A stretch of 64,000 nucleotides of DNA from the NCBI RefSeq assembly GCF_030123065.1, contig NZ_CP126093.1, positions 2,050,001 through 2,114,000 of the forward strand, in the 5' to 3' direction. The notes under the pieces were generated by a model. It was not told the DNA's origin. It made no database searches and saw only the letters and a program-made list of their open reading frames with translations. A program made the position numbers and the translations under genes. Below, piece by piece: positions 1-7,366 of this stretch (its first letter is position 1; every line of letters begins with the position of its first letter). This stretch comes from Neobacillus sp. DY30 (lineage in GTDB: Bacteria; Bacillota; Bacilli; Bacillales; Cytobacillaceae).

Positions 1-151
1 CATTGAAGAAGGCAAGCTGGCGGATTTAGCTGTGCTAGATCGAAACTTATTCGAGATTCCAGCTGTGGAAATCTTAAAAGCAAAAGTTCAATTAACCTTA
101 AGTGATGGAAAAATTGTTTATTCCGATCAACCGGTTATAGTAAAAAAATAA
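1..151 (+). CDS. Amidohydrolase family protein, C-terminal end (partial)
   Basis: Only the last 49 codons are in the window; the start lies upstream. The tail reads [15 protein letters not shown] and, further on, [11 protein letters not shown]. This is the typical C-terminal beta-sandwich signature of YtcJ-like metal-dependent amidohydrolases, in which the polypeptide returns to the composite beta domain next to the TIM barrel. The family hydrolyses amide or related bonds, but the substrate cannot be told because the metal-binding part is missing. An intrinsic terminator follows 13 bp after the stop, so this is the end of a transcription unit. It lies just outside the tRNA-Arg island and is probably resident chromosome. 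Confidence 0.75.
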   Translation, partial: IEEGKLADLAVLDRNLFEIPAVEILKAKVQLTLSDGKIVYSDQPVIVKK

Positions 152-164
152 TAATTAGTTGAAA

Positions 165-200
165 AGCCCTGTTGATTATGAAAGCAGGGCTATTTTTATT
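165..200 (+). terminator. Rho-independent terminator
   Basis: Perfect 7-bp stem AGCCCTG / CAGGGCT with a 13-nt loop, followed by a T-rich stretch. It ends the amidohydrolase transcript before the TetR gene. Confidence 0.85.
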
Positions 201-272
201 GGTATTTTTAGACTTAACGGGGAATTCATTATATAATTTAATGAATGATAGGTAGTTTTGGAGGATATTCGG

Positions 273-854
273 ATGACAAAGGATAAGATAATCGCAGCGG
301 CAATGGCGCTTTTTGCGAAAAATGGATATGAAGGAACCGCTTTATCTGACATTGCAAAGGAAGTTGGCATCCGCAAACCATCCATTTATAATCATTTTAA
401 AAGTAAAGAAGAGATCTTCTTAAAGATTTACGAGGATATATTATGGTTGCATGTTAAAAAAATAGAGAAGCTAATGGACGAGATTAAAGACCATCCTCCA
501 AAAGATCAGCTTTATCAAATTCTTATGCTTACATGTCAGTATTATCTTGATTACCAGGAGCAGTCCACTTTCCTGAATAGGGCTACTTTTTTCGCTCCAG
601 AAGGGTTAAAGGAAGAAATACAAAACCAATTTATGGCTGCAGAAGAGAAAATGTCCGAGATTTTAAGGAAAATTCTGAATGAGGGAATGGAAAGCAAGGA
701 AATTCGAGAAGGGAACATAGAAGATTTTATCATGTCCTTTTATTGTTTAATTGATGGAATCTTTATTGAATTTTCCTATTATGGTGCGGAAAAAATGATT
801 CCAAGAATCCCGAACATTTGGAAGAACTTTTGGTACGGATTAAAGAATGATTAA
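273..854 (+). CDS. TetR/AcrR family transcriptional regulator
   Basis: A 193-residue protein. Residues 1-50 form a classical TetR helix-turn-helix: AAAMALFAKNGYEGTALSDI, then AKEVGIRKPSIYNHFKSKEE. The rest is a helical ligand-binding and dimerisation domain. The start chosen is ATG 273, because GGAGG at 260-264 is 8 nt upstream; a longer reading from TTG 258 would overlap this ribosome site. Members of this family repress neighbouring efflux or catabolic genes and are released by small hydrophobic ligands. No obvious target gene lies on the right, where the tRNA-Arg fragment begins. It could regulate genes upstream of the window or itself. Confidence 0.85.
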   Translation: MTKDKIIAAAMALFAKNGYEGTALSDIAKEVGIRKPSIYNHFKSKEEIFLKIYEDILWLHVKKIEKLMDEIKDHPPKDQLYQILMLTCQYYLDYQEQSTFLNRATFFAPEGLKEEIQNQFMAAEEKMSEILRKILNEGMESKEIREGNIEDFIMSFYCLIDGIFIEFSYYGAEKMIPRIPNIWKNFWYGLKND

Positions 855-950
855 TGAGCGCACCGATGTTAGATTCATACCTGAATGAATTTAAATATTA
901 TGCCGGAAACTTAGCTGTTTCATAAATACAACTATTACAAATAAAACAGA

Positions 951-977
951 AAAAACCCTTGCTAAGCAAGGGTTTTT
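951..977. terminator. Bidirectional terminator, probably the original tRNA-Arg terminator
   Basis: Stem AAACCCTTG / CAAGGGTTT with loop CTAAG, A-rich on the left and T-rich on the right. It lies directly 3' of the minus-strand tRNA-Arg fragment at 981-1027. This is where the terminator of the undisrupted tRNA-Arg gene would have been before island insertion. Confidence 0.7.
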
Positions 978-979
978 GT

Positions 980-1056
980 ACGTCCCGAAGAGGATTCGAA
1001 CCTCCGACCTACAGTTTAGGAAACTGTCCGTTATGGTCCGGTGAGCTACTCGTTAT
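980..1056 (-). repeat. Left attachment-site repeat: 3' fragment of tRNA-Arg(CCT)
   Basis: Positions 980-1027 are identical (48 bp) to 23485-23532. They cover the discriminator, 3' acceptor strand, T arm, variable region and anticodon arm of tRNA-Arg(CCT). From 1028 to about 1056 the D-arm and 5' acceptor side are degenerate (a GAGCTA core is still visible), so this copy cannot fold a functional tRNA. The two copies are in direct orientation and the intact tRNA is at the far end. This is the expected result of tyrosine-recombinase insertion into the 3' part of a tRNA gene. There is no gene between 855 and 1269. Confidence 0.8.
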
Positions 1057-1208
1057 GTAAAACGCTTATGTCATCGCATTGTCAGCGGATTGATTGACCG
1101 ATAGTGTCGACGTAAGTCCTACGGCTTTTTATTTTGTAACCTACATACGTATTTTGCCGAATAGTCAGCGAATTGTCAATACACGTCGTTTTGTACGTTT
1201 TTATTTTG

Positions 1209-1239
1209 TTTACATACGGAACGTTTGTTCGTATATAAT
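1209..1239 (+). promoter_or_regulatory. Promoter with LexA (SOS) box for the YolD-like gene
   Basis: TTTACA (1209-1214) and the -10 region TATATAAT (1232-1239) form a promoter with about 17-19 nt spacing. Between them lies GGAACGTTTGTTCG (1218-1231), which matches the Bacillus LexA consensus CGAAC-N4-GTTCG at all but the first base. LexA bound here would block RNA polymerase, so the downstream gene should be DNA-damage inducible. Confidence 0.7.
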
Positions 1240-1269
1240 AGTAATATTAAAACGAAGGAGTGATTCGAT

Positions 1270-1608
1270 ATGGCAATACGCGATAGGGGAAAAATCAAGT
1301 GGAATCCCGCATCATTTATGCCTGAAGGCTTCGCTATGACTCGCGAAATGTATAAGGACCAAATGCGCCAGGCTAAGCCGATACTGGACGAATATCAGAC
1401 GGAGGAGTTCGACCTGCGCATTAAGTACGCAATGGAATACAGACATGCGGTAAAGATATCGGTATGGTGTGACGGTTTCATAACGGACTATACTGGCGGC
1501 ATACAGCGCGTGGAACCTATTACGCATGAGCTGCGCCTTGAAGTTAATCCAGGCGAATATGAGCGCATCGCTTTCGATGATGTTACCGCAGTGAAGGTCG
1601 TAGATTGA
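1270..1608 (+). CDS. YolD-like family protein, SOS-boxed
   Basis: A 112-residue protein starting RDRGKIKWNPASFMPEG, the typical N-terminus of YolD-like proteins. The C-terminus folds as small beta strands ending in DDVTAVKVV. YolD proteins are found in Bacillus prophages and plasmids, usually beside a UvrX/UmuC-like Y-family polymerase, and are thought to act in damage-induced mutagenesis. No polymerase partner is present here. ATG 1270 has AAGGAG at 1255-1260, and a LexA box overlaps the promoter. Its place just inside the left att repeat fits a prophage-derived end of the island. Confidence 0.85.
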   Translation: MAIRDRGKIKWNPASFMPEGFAMTREMYKDQMRQAKPILDEYQTEEFDLRIKYAMEYRHAVKISVWCDGFITDYTGGIQRVEPITHELRLEVNPGEYERIAFDDVTAVKVVD

Positions 1609-1621
1609 GCGAAATAAAAAA

Positions 1622-1648
1622 GAGGATTACCCACGCAGGGTAATCCTC
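1622..1648. terminator. Bidirectional terminator between YolD-like gene and minus-strand gene
   Basis: Perfect 11-bp stem GAGGATTACCC / GGGTAATCCTC with a 5-nt loop. The A-run on its left becomes a T-run on the minus strand, so it best serves the convergent minus-strand gene. It probably also ends the YolD-like transcript. Confidence 0.85.
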
Positions 1649-1655
1649 CTATGTT

Positions 1656-2108
1656 CTATAGAGAAGTTGGGCAACCAAAAAAAGTCAGGTCGGGTTCGAG
1701 ATTCGGAGTTGTACTATTATTAACGAATTGTAAAATAACAAAGGTAATCAATTGATCGGCAGTTGGAGAAGGGTTGTTTCTGAGTGTTAATGAAAATTGT
1801 CTCGGAGTGGTTTCACCCGATACTAGACCCATTCCAGACATAATGACTTGACAAGAAGCATTTTCTTGGAAACAGATAACATTTTGAAAGCTTGTCGCAG
1901 TGAATGTGAAATTTCTAGGCGGAATCACGCCACTCGTATCGGTAAATGTTGCGGAAAATGTGGAGAAGTCAAGCCTATCTACACAAGCGTCAACGTTTAT
2001 TGTAAGATTTCCGCTTCTTGTCACATTATCTGCGAAAGTCATATTAATTGTACCGATTGTTGAGGTAATAGGCGTTGAACGTACGCCACAAGAACATCTA
2101 ATTCCCAT
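1656..2108 (-). CDS. Hypothetical protein, beta-rich with six cysteines
   Basis: A 150-residue protein that I do not recognise with confidence. It begins MGIRCSCGVRSTPI and is rich in Thr, Ser, Asn, Phe and Val in alternating patterns, as in a beta-sandwich or jelly-roll. Cysteines occur near the N-terminus (CSC), in the middle (DACVDR; ICFQENASCQ) and at the C-terminus (FFGCP). There is no signal peptide. ATG 2108 is preceded by AAGGATG about 9 nt upstream. Its size, composition and N-terminal cysteines recall spore-surface structural proteins of bacilli, such as endospore appendage subunits, but this is only a resemblance. Confidence 0.55.
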   Translation of the reverse strand: MGIRCSCGVRSTPITSTIGTINMTFADNVTRSGNLTINVDACVDRLDFSTFSATFTDTSGVIPPRNFTFTATSFQNVICFQENASCQVIMSGMGLVSGETTPRQFSLTLRNNPSPTADQLITFVILQFVNNSTTPNLEPDLTFFGCPTSL

Positions 2109-2566
2109 CGTTACACATCCTTAACTATTAATTTACTTCTATTGTATTTTTACTTGGAGAAGCCCGTGTGTGTTAACGTCATTACAACGATACCTACCGG
2201 GGGTATATAATAAACTACGTGGAACAGTCGGTAGACCGCCAAAGAAAAATGAAATTTAACTTTAATAATGTAATTTCTAATTTAAACACTTCCTAGCTGT
2301 AATAAGGTGCTTAGGAGGTGTTTTATTATTTTGTGAGTTATTTCAAGATTTTCAATATAAGAAGAGGTGGACAGTAATGAAAAACTTATTAAAAATAACA
2401 GAAGTTGCATTATCTTAACTGATTGGGAATTGTATAAATTATCAGATAAAATATGTGTGTGGTGGGAGGGATTATGAGTGGTAGACCAGAAAGAAATATA
2501 AAAAATTAATTAAATCCTAATGGAGGCATATTTTTAATTAATTGATTTACTAAAGGGGGAGAATCC
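2109..2566. other. Intergenic stretch with an orphan terminator
   Basis: No convincing gene. An intrinsic terminator lies at 2285-2328 (stem AACACTTCCTA / TAGGAGGTGTT, then TTTTATT), without a recognisable gene in front of it. Two tiny frames follow ribosome-site-like sequences: a 13-codon frame at 2377 (MKNLLKITEVALS) and an 11-codon frame at 2474 (MSGRPERNIKN). They look like gene remnants. Confidence 0.5.
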
Positions 2567-3127
2567 TTGTACGATAAGAAAAAAAGAGACAAATTAAGTA
2601 AATTTATGAGCTATATTCTAAGACACAATCCAGCTGAATTTGGGCTAACACATGATTTTGAAGGATTTGTTCCACTTGTAGAATTTATTAGTGCCGTTCA
2701 AAAAGAAAAGCAATGGGAGGATATTAATCAGGAGGTAATTGAACAGGTTGTCCGTGAATGTGAAAAGCAGAGATATGAAATCGTTGGAGCAAACATCCGT
2801 GCGAGATATGGGCACAGCAAGACAAATGTTTCATATCATCCAAGCGTGCCACCGAATATTTTGTATCACGGTACTAACAGTAATGCTATCTCTGATATCC
2901 TTCGAACAGGAGTACAGCCTATGAATAGGCAATATGTGCATCTCTCGGAAACAACTAAATTTGCCTCACTCGCTGGCAAACGTCGAGGTGAGTTGGTGCT
3001 GGTTGTAGTAGATGCTCAAAGGGCTCACAATGCGGGAGTGAAGTTTTATCCTGCAGGAGGTGAGGTGTGGCTTAGCGAAGCTATTCCTCCGCAATTTATC
3101 AAATATAATAAGCAGGACCAGTTGTAA
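2567..3127 (+). CDS. kptA: RNA 2'-phosphotransferase, KptA/Tpt1 family
   Basis: A 186-residue protein with the family motifs in order: LSKFMSYILRHNP near the N-terminus, IRARYGHS near residue 80, LYHGT near residue 103, VHLSE near 125, and a beta-rich end with GELVLVVVDA and GGEVWLSEAIPP. Tpt1/KptA enzymes transfer an internal RNA 2'-phosphate to NAD+, giving ADP-ribose 1'',2''-cyclic phosphate. They finish tRNA splicing in eukaryotes; bacteria have no such splicing, so the physiological role is unknown. The length is normal. The start is TTG 2567 with AAAGGGGGAG about 8 nt upstream. It stands alone, followed by a site-B repeat and an Imm50 gene. Confidence 0.9.
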   Translation: MYDKKKRDKLSKFMSYILRHNPAEFGLTHDFEGFVPLVEFISAVQKEKQWEDINQEVIEQVVRECEKQRYEIVGANIRARYGHSKTNVSYHPSVPPNILYHGTNSNAISDILRTGVQPMNRQYVHLSETTKFASLAGKRRGELVLVVVDAQRAHNAGVKFYPAGGEVWLSEAIPPQFIKYNKQDQL

Positions 3128-3171
3128 AAGGACATTTTTATGTCATCCTCTGGGAAATATTAGATCAGCCT

Positions 3172-3215
3172 TCTTCAAGTAACGGGGCAGTTTAGCCGAA
3201 GAAGGAATGGTAAAA
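3172..3215. repeat. Dispersed repeat, site B (intact)
   Basis: AACGGGGCAG (3181-3190) followed by TTTAGCCGAAGAAGG, then TAAAAT as a possible -10. This is an uninterrupted copy of the sequence that the IS1111-type elements split elsewhere. It lies just upstream of the Imm50 gene and could hold its promoter. Confidence 0.65.
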
Positions 3216-3257
3216 TAGAATAAACAAATTGAGTGTAATTTATGGGGGCTGAAGAAT

Positions 3258-3635
3258 ATGTGGAATGATTATTTTAGTGATGACAAATTCATCTCAATGA
3301 TATACACCAATATACCTCCTTTGATAAACCTTCGAATTGAAAAGATTGAAATTTCCCGTGAAGGAGATAGGATAACAATAGGTTTTGATTTGCCTACTTT
3401 CCCAGATAAACCACCAAAAAAGTGGCTTGAAAGAGGCTATTCAACTGCTTTTATTGAAATAGACTTCTTTGACATAAAAGAAGTTAATATAAAATCAATT
3501 GAAAATACATATAGAGGCGATATTGAAATCAAAAAAGATGTTGAAACCGATATTTTTATCGTCAAAATAATCGGTACAGTTGAAACATTAATAAAAGCAG
3601 GTGCTGGTATTATTCAATCTGTTAAAGGATATTAA
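3258..3635 (+). CDS. Imm50 family immunity protein
   Basis: A 125-residue protein of the Imm50 type. It has the opening MWNDYFSDDKFISMIY, the core LPTFPDKPPKKWLERGY, and FIEIDFFDIKEVNIKSIENT. Imm50 proteins are predicted cytoplasmic antitoxins against polymorphic toxins, and are often found as orphans without a toxin. ATG 3258 has GGGGG about 9 nt upstream. No toxin gene is adjacent. It is bounded by site-B repeats at 3172 and 3641, like a single-gene cassette, and its low GC content fits acquired DNA. Confidence 0.75.
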   Translation: MWNDYFSDDKFISMIYTNIPPLINLRIEKIEISREGDRITIGFDLPTFPDKPPKKWLERGYSTAFIEIDFFDIKEVNIKSIENTYRGDIEIKKDVETDIFIVKIIGTVETLIKAGAGIIQSVKGY

Positions 3636-3640
3636 ATTTT

Positions 3641-3690
3641 TCTTGTTGGACTAACGGGTCAGTTTAGTTGAACAAGTAGATGTGATTTTA
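3641..3690. repeat. Dispersed repeat, site B (intact, best copy)
   Basis: CTAACGGGTCAG followed by TTTAGTTGAACAAGTAG (3651-3678). This is the cleanest intact version of the target in which both IS1111-type copies are inserted; the AG at 3661-3662 corresponds to the insertion core. Confidence 0.7.
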
Positions 3691-3727
3691 TGTTGTCTTT
3701 GAATCATGAAGTGCTTAACATTAAAAA

Positions 3728-3746
3728 GCTAGGAATCGTTCCTAGC
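3728..3746 (-). terminator. Terminator of the DUF3231 gene
   Basis: Stem GCTAGGAA / TTCCTAGC with a 3-nt loop. It is preceded on the plus strand by AAAAA, which gives a U-run on the minus-strand transcript. Confidence 0.7.
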
Positions 3747-3767
3747 GTCCAGTTTCTGAAATATTAT

Positions 3768-4784
3768 TTATTTCCCTTTTCCGTTGGCAAGCGATTCTCG
3801 GTCACTTGCTGTTGGAGGCTGCTCTAACCATCCATTTTTTATCATTAGGTTTGCTCCGTCTTCTCCAAATTTTAAAAGTTCTAAAATTAGTCGTAAGTAA
3901 TCGGCACCTATATCTCTTCTTGAATTGACACTCATAGCAGAGCCGTAAAATGATAGGGATAATTGTGTAGACAATTGAATTTGGTACATCATATATTTAT
4001 CTGAAAAGGTCATAGAAGTAGAATTTGTGATCATCGATTGCCAAGAAATAGGTGAATTTAATTTATCTTCCTTAAACACCGAGTCAAATATTTTTATGTG
4101 TTTATTGGCAATTTCAAGTCCCCTCATGAAATGTTGACGAATCTCTTTTGATTGGGTTACTTGAATGAATCCCACTTTTAAAGCAGCATGTAGATGCATT
4201 TTTAGCATATTGAAACTAATATCTCCAATTTCAATAGCATTCAGCGGACGACGATCTCCCAACCATCCCGTTAAAAAACTTTGATGCTTTACAAAATCAA
4301 TTGAATCGGGTGGTGAAATAATAGGAGGTCGTGTAAAAAGTCCTTTTGAAAGCATCAAATCAATGGATTGATCAAAAAGCTCCATCGTTTCGGACATGCA
4401 GGTTATGTAATACTTCCGCAAGTCAGAACGAATTGAATTACTAACAGACAAAGCATATCCAGTCATCCCTTGCAAAGTCATGATATAAATATAATTTAGG
4501 TAGAAAGGGTCTTGAAAAAGACGAGGTGCGTGGATGTTTACGTCGTCTTCTTCCGTAAACCCAAGTGGAATAGGGTAATTTTCTTTCGACATGAATTCTG
4601 TAATTTTTTTGACATGCTTTTTGGATAATTCAAGGGAAGTTTGGTAGATCGATTTGACTTCATGATCTTCGATATGTTCGAGTGCATAACGAAAGAAACA
4701 AATGGACATTGTCTCAAAAATGTATTGAGTCCAAAGGCTTGCAATTTCTGGAGCAGTTAATCGAATTGGGTTATTTGTCTTCAA
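3768..4784 (-). CDS. DUF3231 family protein, two-domain ferritin-like, probably spore-associated
   Basis: A 338-residue protein of two homologous helical halves of about 165 residues. Each half begins with a line such as LTAPEIASLWTQYIFETM or IEIGDISFNMLKMHLHAAL and ends with an LLSKGLFTRPP- or MIKNGWLEQPP-like segment. This is the DUF3231 pattern, related in fold to CotF-type ferritin-like spore proteins. Bacillaceae often carry several copies; a role at the spore surface is inferred, and no enzymatic activity is established. The start is TTG 4784 with GGAGGATAA about 5 nt upstream. It is monocistronic, with its own terminator. Confidence 0.85.
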   Translation of the reverse strand: MKTNNPIRLTAPEIASLWTQYIFETMSICFFRYALEHIEDHEVKSIYQTSLELSKKHVKKITEFMSKENYPIPLGFTEEDDVNIHAPRLFQDPFYLNYIYIMTLQGMTGYALSVSNSIRSDLRKYYITCMSETMELFDQSIDLMLSKGLFTRPPIISPPDSIDFVKHQSFLTGWLGDRRPLNAIEIGDISFNMLKMHLHAALKVGFIQVTQSKEIRQHFMRGLEIANKHIKIFDSVFKEDKLNSPISWQSMITNSTSMTFSDKYMMYQIQLSTQLSLSFYGSAMSVNSRRDIGADYLRLILELLKFGEDGANLMIKNGWLEQPPTASDRESLANGKGK

Positions 4785-4896
4785 GATTTATCCTCCAATA
4801 AGCGAAATTCTAAAGTGTTTTTATTGTTCTCTCAGAGAATGAAAAATATGTTAAAAATCGGAAAACTTCAACCATCATATTTCTATTGTGAAAAAT

Positions 4897-4965
4897 TGTA
4901 CTTAAGCTAACGGGTGCAATAGTTAAAGATAATGATCGCTGCTGGGGCGGTCTTTTTTCTTATTG
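4897..4965. repeat. Dispersed repeat, site A (terminator half), left flank of the IS110 element
   Basis: GTACTTAAGCTAACGGGTGC, then a hairpin GATCGC-TGCTGG-GGCGGTC and TTTTTT. The matching site B half (GCTAACGGGACAG at 6564-6576) lies on the other side of the IS110 element, so the insertion split an A-B pair. Confidence 0.65.
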
Positions 4966-5090
4966 TACTACCATGAAAATTAACTTCTGTTAGAACCGAA
5001 AAATGGCAATACTTAAATAAACGCAGCTCATTCATCTTTTTAAAAGGGGAGAGCGTCTGATCTTTGGCGGTTATATACTTGTTTAATGGA

Positions 5091-6308
5091 TTAGGAAGCT
5101 TCTGTTATTGTAACCGAATAGCCTAAGTTTTCTAGCCTACGAACCGAATGGCGTACAATAGATACCTGTCTTTGTTTATCAAAGTAGTCTTCGCCTAAGT
5201 CTACATACATTTCTTTTCTAATTAACAGGTAATATGCAATCCGCAATATTGCATGTGCAACTACTATTGCTGCTCTTTTGTTTCCTTTTCGTCCTGCTGT
5301 TCGTCGATATAGTGCACCTAGATAGTTTTTAGAACCTCTCACTGATTGAGCTGCTTCAGTTAATGCTGATCTTAAATACTTATTTCCTTTTTTCGATCTA
5401 GTTGATTTTCTTTTTCCAGCACTTTCGTTATGTCCAGGTACGAGAGCTGCCCACGAACAAAGATGTGCCGCAGTTGGAAATTGTTTTTTAACATCAGTAC
5501 CGATTTCAGCTAGAATTTGTTCAGCCATTCTTCTGGCGATTCCAGGTATCGAATCTAGTCTTTCAATATCTTCTTCATAAGTGCTAACTCGTTCGGCTAT
5601 TTCTTGATCTAGCATTTCAATTTGCTCAGTTAGAAAATCAATGTGGGTTAAAATCGTCTTGAGCATTAAGCGTTGATGTGGGTTTACATAGCCCTGAAGT
5701 GCTAATTCAAGTTGTTCTTTTTTCTTTTTCATTGTACGACGAGCGAAGTTTGCTAGTTTCTCAGGATCATCTTCGCCATCAGCGATAGCTCGAAGCATAT
5801 CCTTTGAGGAAACCCCCATAATATCAGAAACGACAGAGCCTAGTTTGATGTTGGCTCCTTCTAAAACTTTTTGAATCCGATTATGTTGTCTTGCACGTTC
5901 TTCTATAATACTACGGCGATAACGAACAAGTTCTCGCAGCTCTCTTTGAGTTCGATTTGGAATGAAACTCGCTTTGAGTAGACCATGGCGAAGAAGTTGT
6001 GCAATCCATTCGGCATCTTTAACGTCGGTCTTACGACCTGGGAGTGCCTTCATGTGTTGGGCGTTTACAACTAGAAACTCAATCCCTTCAGATTCTAGTA
6101 AGTTGACTATAGGTTTCCAATAAACACTCGTGCTTTCCATTGCTACATGTGTACAACCATGTTCTTTAACCCAGTCGATTAACTTGAGTAGAAAAACTGT
6201 TTTAGTAGAAAACGTTTGAATCTCCTTTCCATCAGGTGTCATAATACACGCAGTGATATTATCTTTATGAACATCCATACCACATGCTCTTTCAATGATT
6301 ACATCCAT
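5091..6308 (-). CDS. IS110 family transposase
   Basis: A 405-residue transposase with the N-terminal RuvC-like DEDD domain (GMDVHKD near residue 10, [10 protein letters not shown] near 57, [19 protein letters not shown] near 91-110) and the C-terminal Tnp_20 domain ([36 protein letters not shown] with the candidate catalytic serine). IS110 enzymes recombine a circular element intermediate with a short target chosen by an element-encoded RNA. Full length with no frameshift, so probably active. ATG 6308 has AAAGGAAG about 9 nt upstream. Confidence 0.9.
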   Translation of the reverse strand: MDVIIERACGMDVHKDNITACIMTPDGKEIQTFSTKTVFLLKLIDWVKEHGCTHVAMESTSVYWKPIVNLLESEGIEFLVVNAQHMKALPGRKTDVKDAEWIAQLLRHGLLKASFIPNRTQRELRELVRYRRSIIEERARQHNRIQKVLEGANIKLGSVVSDIMGVSSKDMLRAIADGEDDPEKLANFARRTMKKKKEQLELALQGYVNPHQRLMLKTILTHIDFLTEQIEMLDQEIAERVSTYEEDIERLDSIPGIARRMAEQILAEIGTDVKKQFPTAAHLCSWAALVPGHNESAGKRKSTRSKKGNKYLRSALTEAAQSVRGSKNYLGALYRRTAGRKGNKRAAIVVAHAILRIAYYLLIRKEMYVDLGEDYFDKQRQVSIVRHSVRRLENLGYSVTITEAS

Positions 6309-6319
6309 TGAAATTCTTC

Positions 6320-6540
6320 CTTTCTAGGCTTATAAATTGGAGGCTGGTGCAACAATCAGAATAAGGATTAATCTACCATGAGTGCTTCCCGTAAGGGAGC
6401 GACAGTTTGTGGTGCACCGTGGTCGTTGGAGTCAGACTAACGGATGGGCTCTATGGCACCATAGTACATCGACCTTCCTCTCCAGCCTTAGGACAAGTAT
6501 GGACGGATTCAATACATTTTCATTCTTTGTGATGAAGAGC
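6320..6540 (-). ncRNA. Candidate bridge RNA region of the IS110 element
   Basis: In IS110-group elements the guide RNA is encoded in the noncoding left end upstream of the transposase. Here that stretch has clear hairpins, for example GCTCCC / GGGAAGC around 6384-6400, and CTATGG / CCATAG around 6451-6463. On the RNA strand it contains CCGTTAG (about 6437-6443), which matches the site B sequence at the right junction. The RNA ends are not determined, and a seven-base match alone is weak. Confidence 0.45.
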
Positions 6541-6563
6541 TGTTTTTTAGTGATTCATGGATG

Positions 6564-7021
6564 GCTAACGGGACAGTTTAATAGAATAAAGAGTTTTACC
6601 ATAACTAGGTTAATAACATTAAGGATTATCATATGGGGAATATAAATTTGTTGGAGATAAGATTAAAAGTATTTCAGCTTTAGCTTGGAATCCTTTTTAA
6701 AGTATAATTTATTCGTTTATTGAAGTATTCGTAAAACCGCACTTATTTAATAATACAAATAAATTTAATATCAGTTTCATCTTATTCCCTTTAGTACTTA
6801 AGATACTTAAATATAAATATGATACAAGTGGTGTTCACCGATCTGGGAGAATGATTTTTGATAAAGCGGTTAATTTCCTTGTGATTAGAGTAGATTCTAC
6901 TAAATTATCCTTGTTAGAATCAAAAAGCTGTATCAAAAGAATTGACACACATAAATATGTAATATAACATATACCTATGATTACTATGCATAGAAATAGT
7001 ATGTATTGGAGGGAGACTGTT
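6564..7021. other. Site B repeat and gene-poor DNA
   Basis: An intact site B (GCTAACGGGACAGTTTAATA, 6564-6583) is followed by about 430 bp without a convincing gene. A frame near 6647-6699 (FVGDKIKSISALAWNPF and a stop) looks like the tail of a lost gene. The PadR promoter must lie before 7008 but no clear -35/-10 pair stands out. Confidence 0.45.
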
Positions 7022-7366
7022 ATGAAGATTAGTAAAGAGTTGCTAAAAGGTAGTACCACTACTCTTATTTTAAGCCTACTTAATTCAAAACCAATGTATG
7101 GCTATGAAATTATTAAAGAGTTGGAAATGAAGTCTGAGGGAATTTTTAGTTTTAAAGAAGGAACGATTTATCCCATCCTGCACACCCTTGAAGATAAAGG
7201 ACTGATTATTTCTTATTGGGAAGAAGGCCACGGGAAGAGAAAGAGAAAATATTATAATATCAATGGAAAAGGTAAGGAATTTATAAAGGAAAAAAAAGAA
7301 GAATGGTCAATCTTTAAGACTGCAGTGGACGAAGTGTTGAAAGGAGAGAAAATCGTATGGGATTAG
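7022..7366 (+). CDS. PadR family transcriptional regulator
   Basis: A 114-residue PadR winged helix: LLKGSTTTLILSLLNSKPMY, GYEIIKELEMKSEGIFSFKE, then GTIYPILHTLEDKGLI and the basic wing EGHGKRKRKYYNI. ATG 7022 has GGAGGGAG about 7 nt upstream and is preferred over an upstream ATG at 6977. Its last 10 bases overlap the next gene, so the two are translationally coupled. In Firmicutes, PadR genes are commonly paired with membrane proteins bearing an N-terminal HAAS/permease-prefix domain, and control that operon. The same arrangement is seen here. Confidence 0.9.
   Translation: MKISKELLKGSTTTLILSLLNSKPMYGYEIIKELEMKSEGIFSFKEGTIYPILHTLEDKGLIISYWEEGHGKRKRKYYNINGKGKEFIKEKKEEWSIFKTAVDEVLKGEKIVWD

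Larger units (their letters stand above)
4966..6563 (-). mobile_element. IS110-type insertion sequence
   Basis: About 1.6 kb. One DEDD transposase gene is on the minus strand, with about 250 bp of structured noncoding DNA upstream of it and about 125 bp downstream. The boundaries are set by comparison with uninterrupted A-B repeats at 9440 and 15299, where the terminator T-run is followed at once by TTG-AGCTAACGGG. No long terminal inverted repeats are evident, as usual for this family. The exact ends may be off by a few bases. Confidence 0.65.

Noticed and set aside
1028-1056. Second functional tRNA-Arg at 981-1056
   Set aside because: The D arm and 5' acceptor strand are degenerate and do not pair with the 3' half, so only the 3' fragment is tRNA-derived.
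6382-6645. 87-codon plus-strand frame upstream of the IS110 transposase
   Set aside because: It lies in the structured noncoding end of the element, has no ribosome site and crosses the IS boundary.
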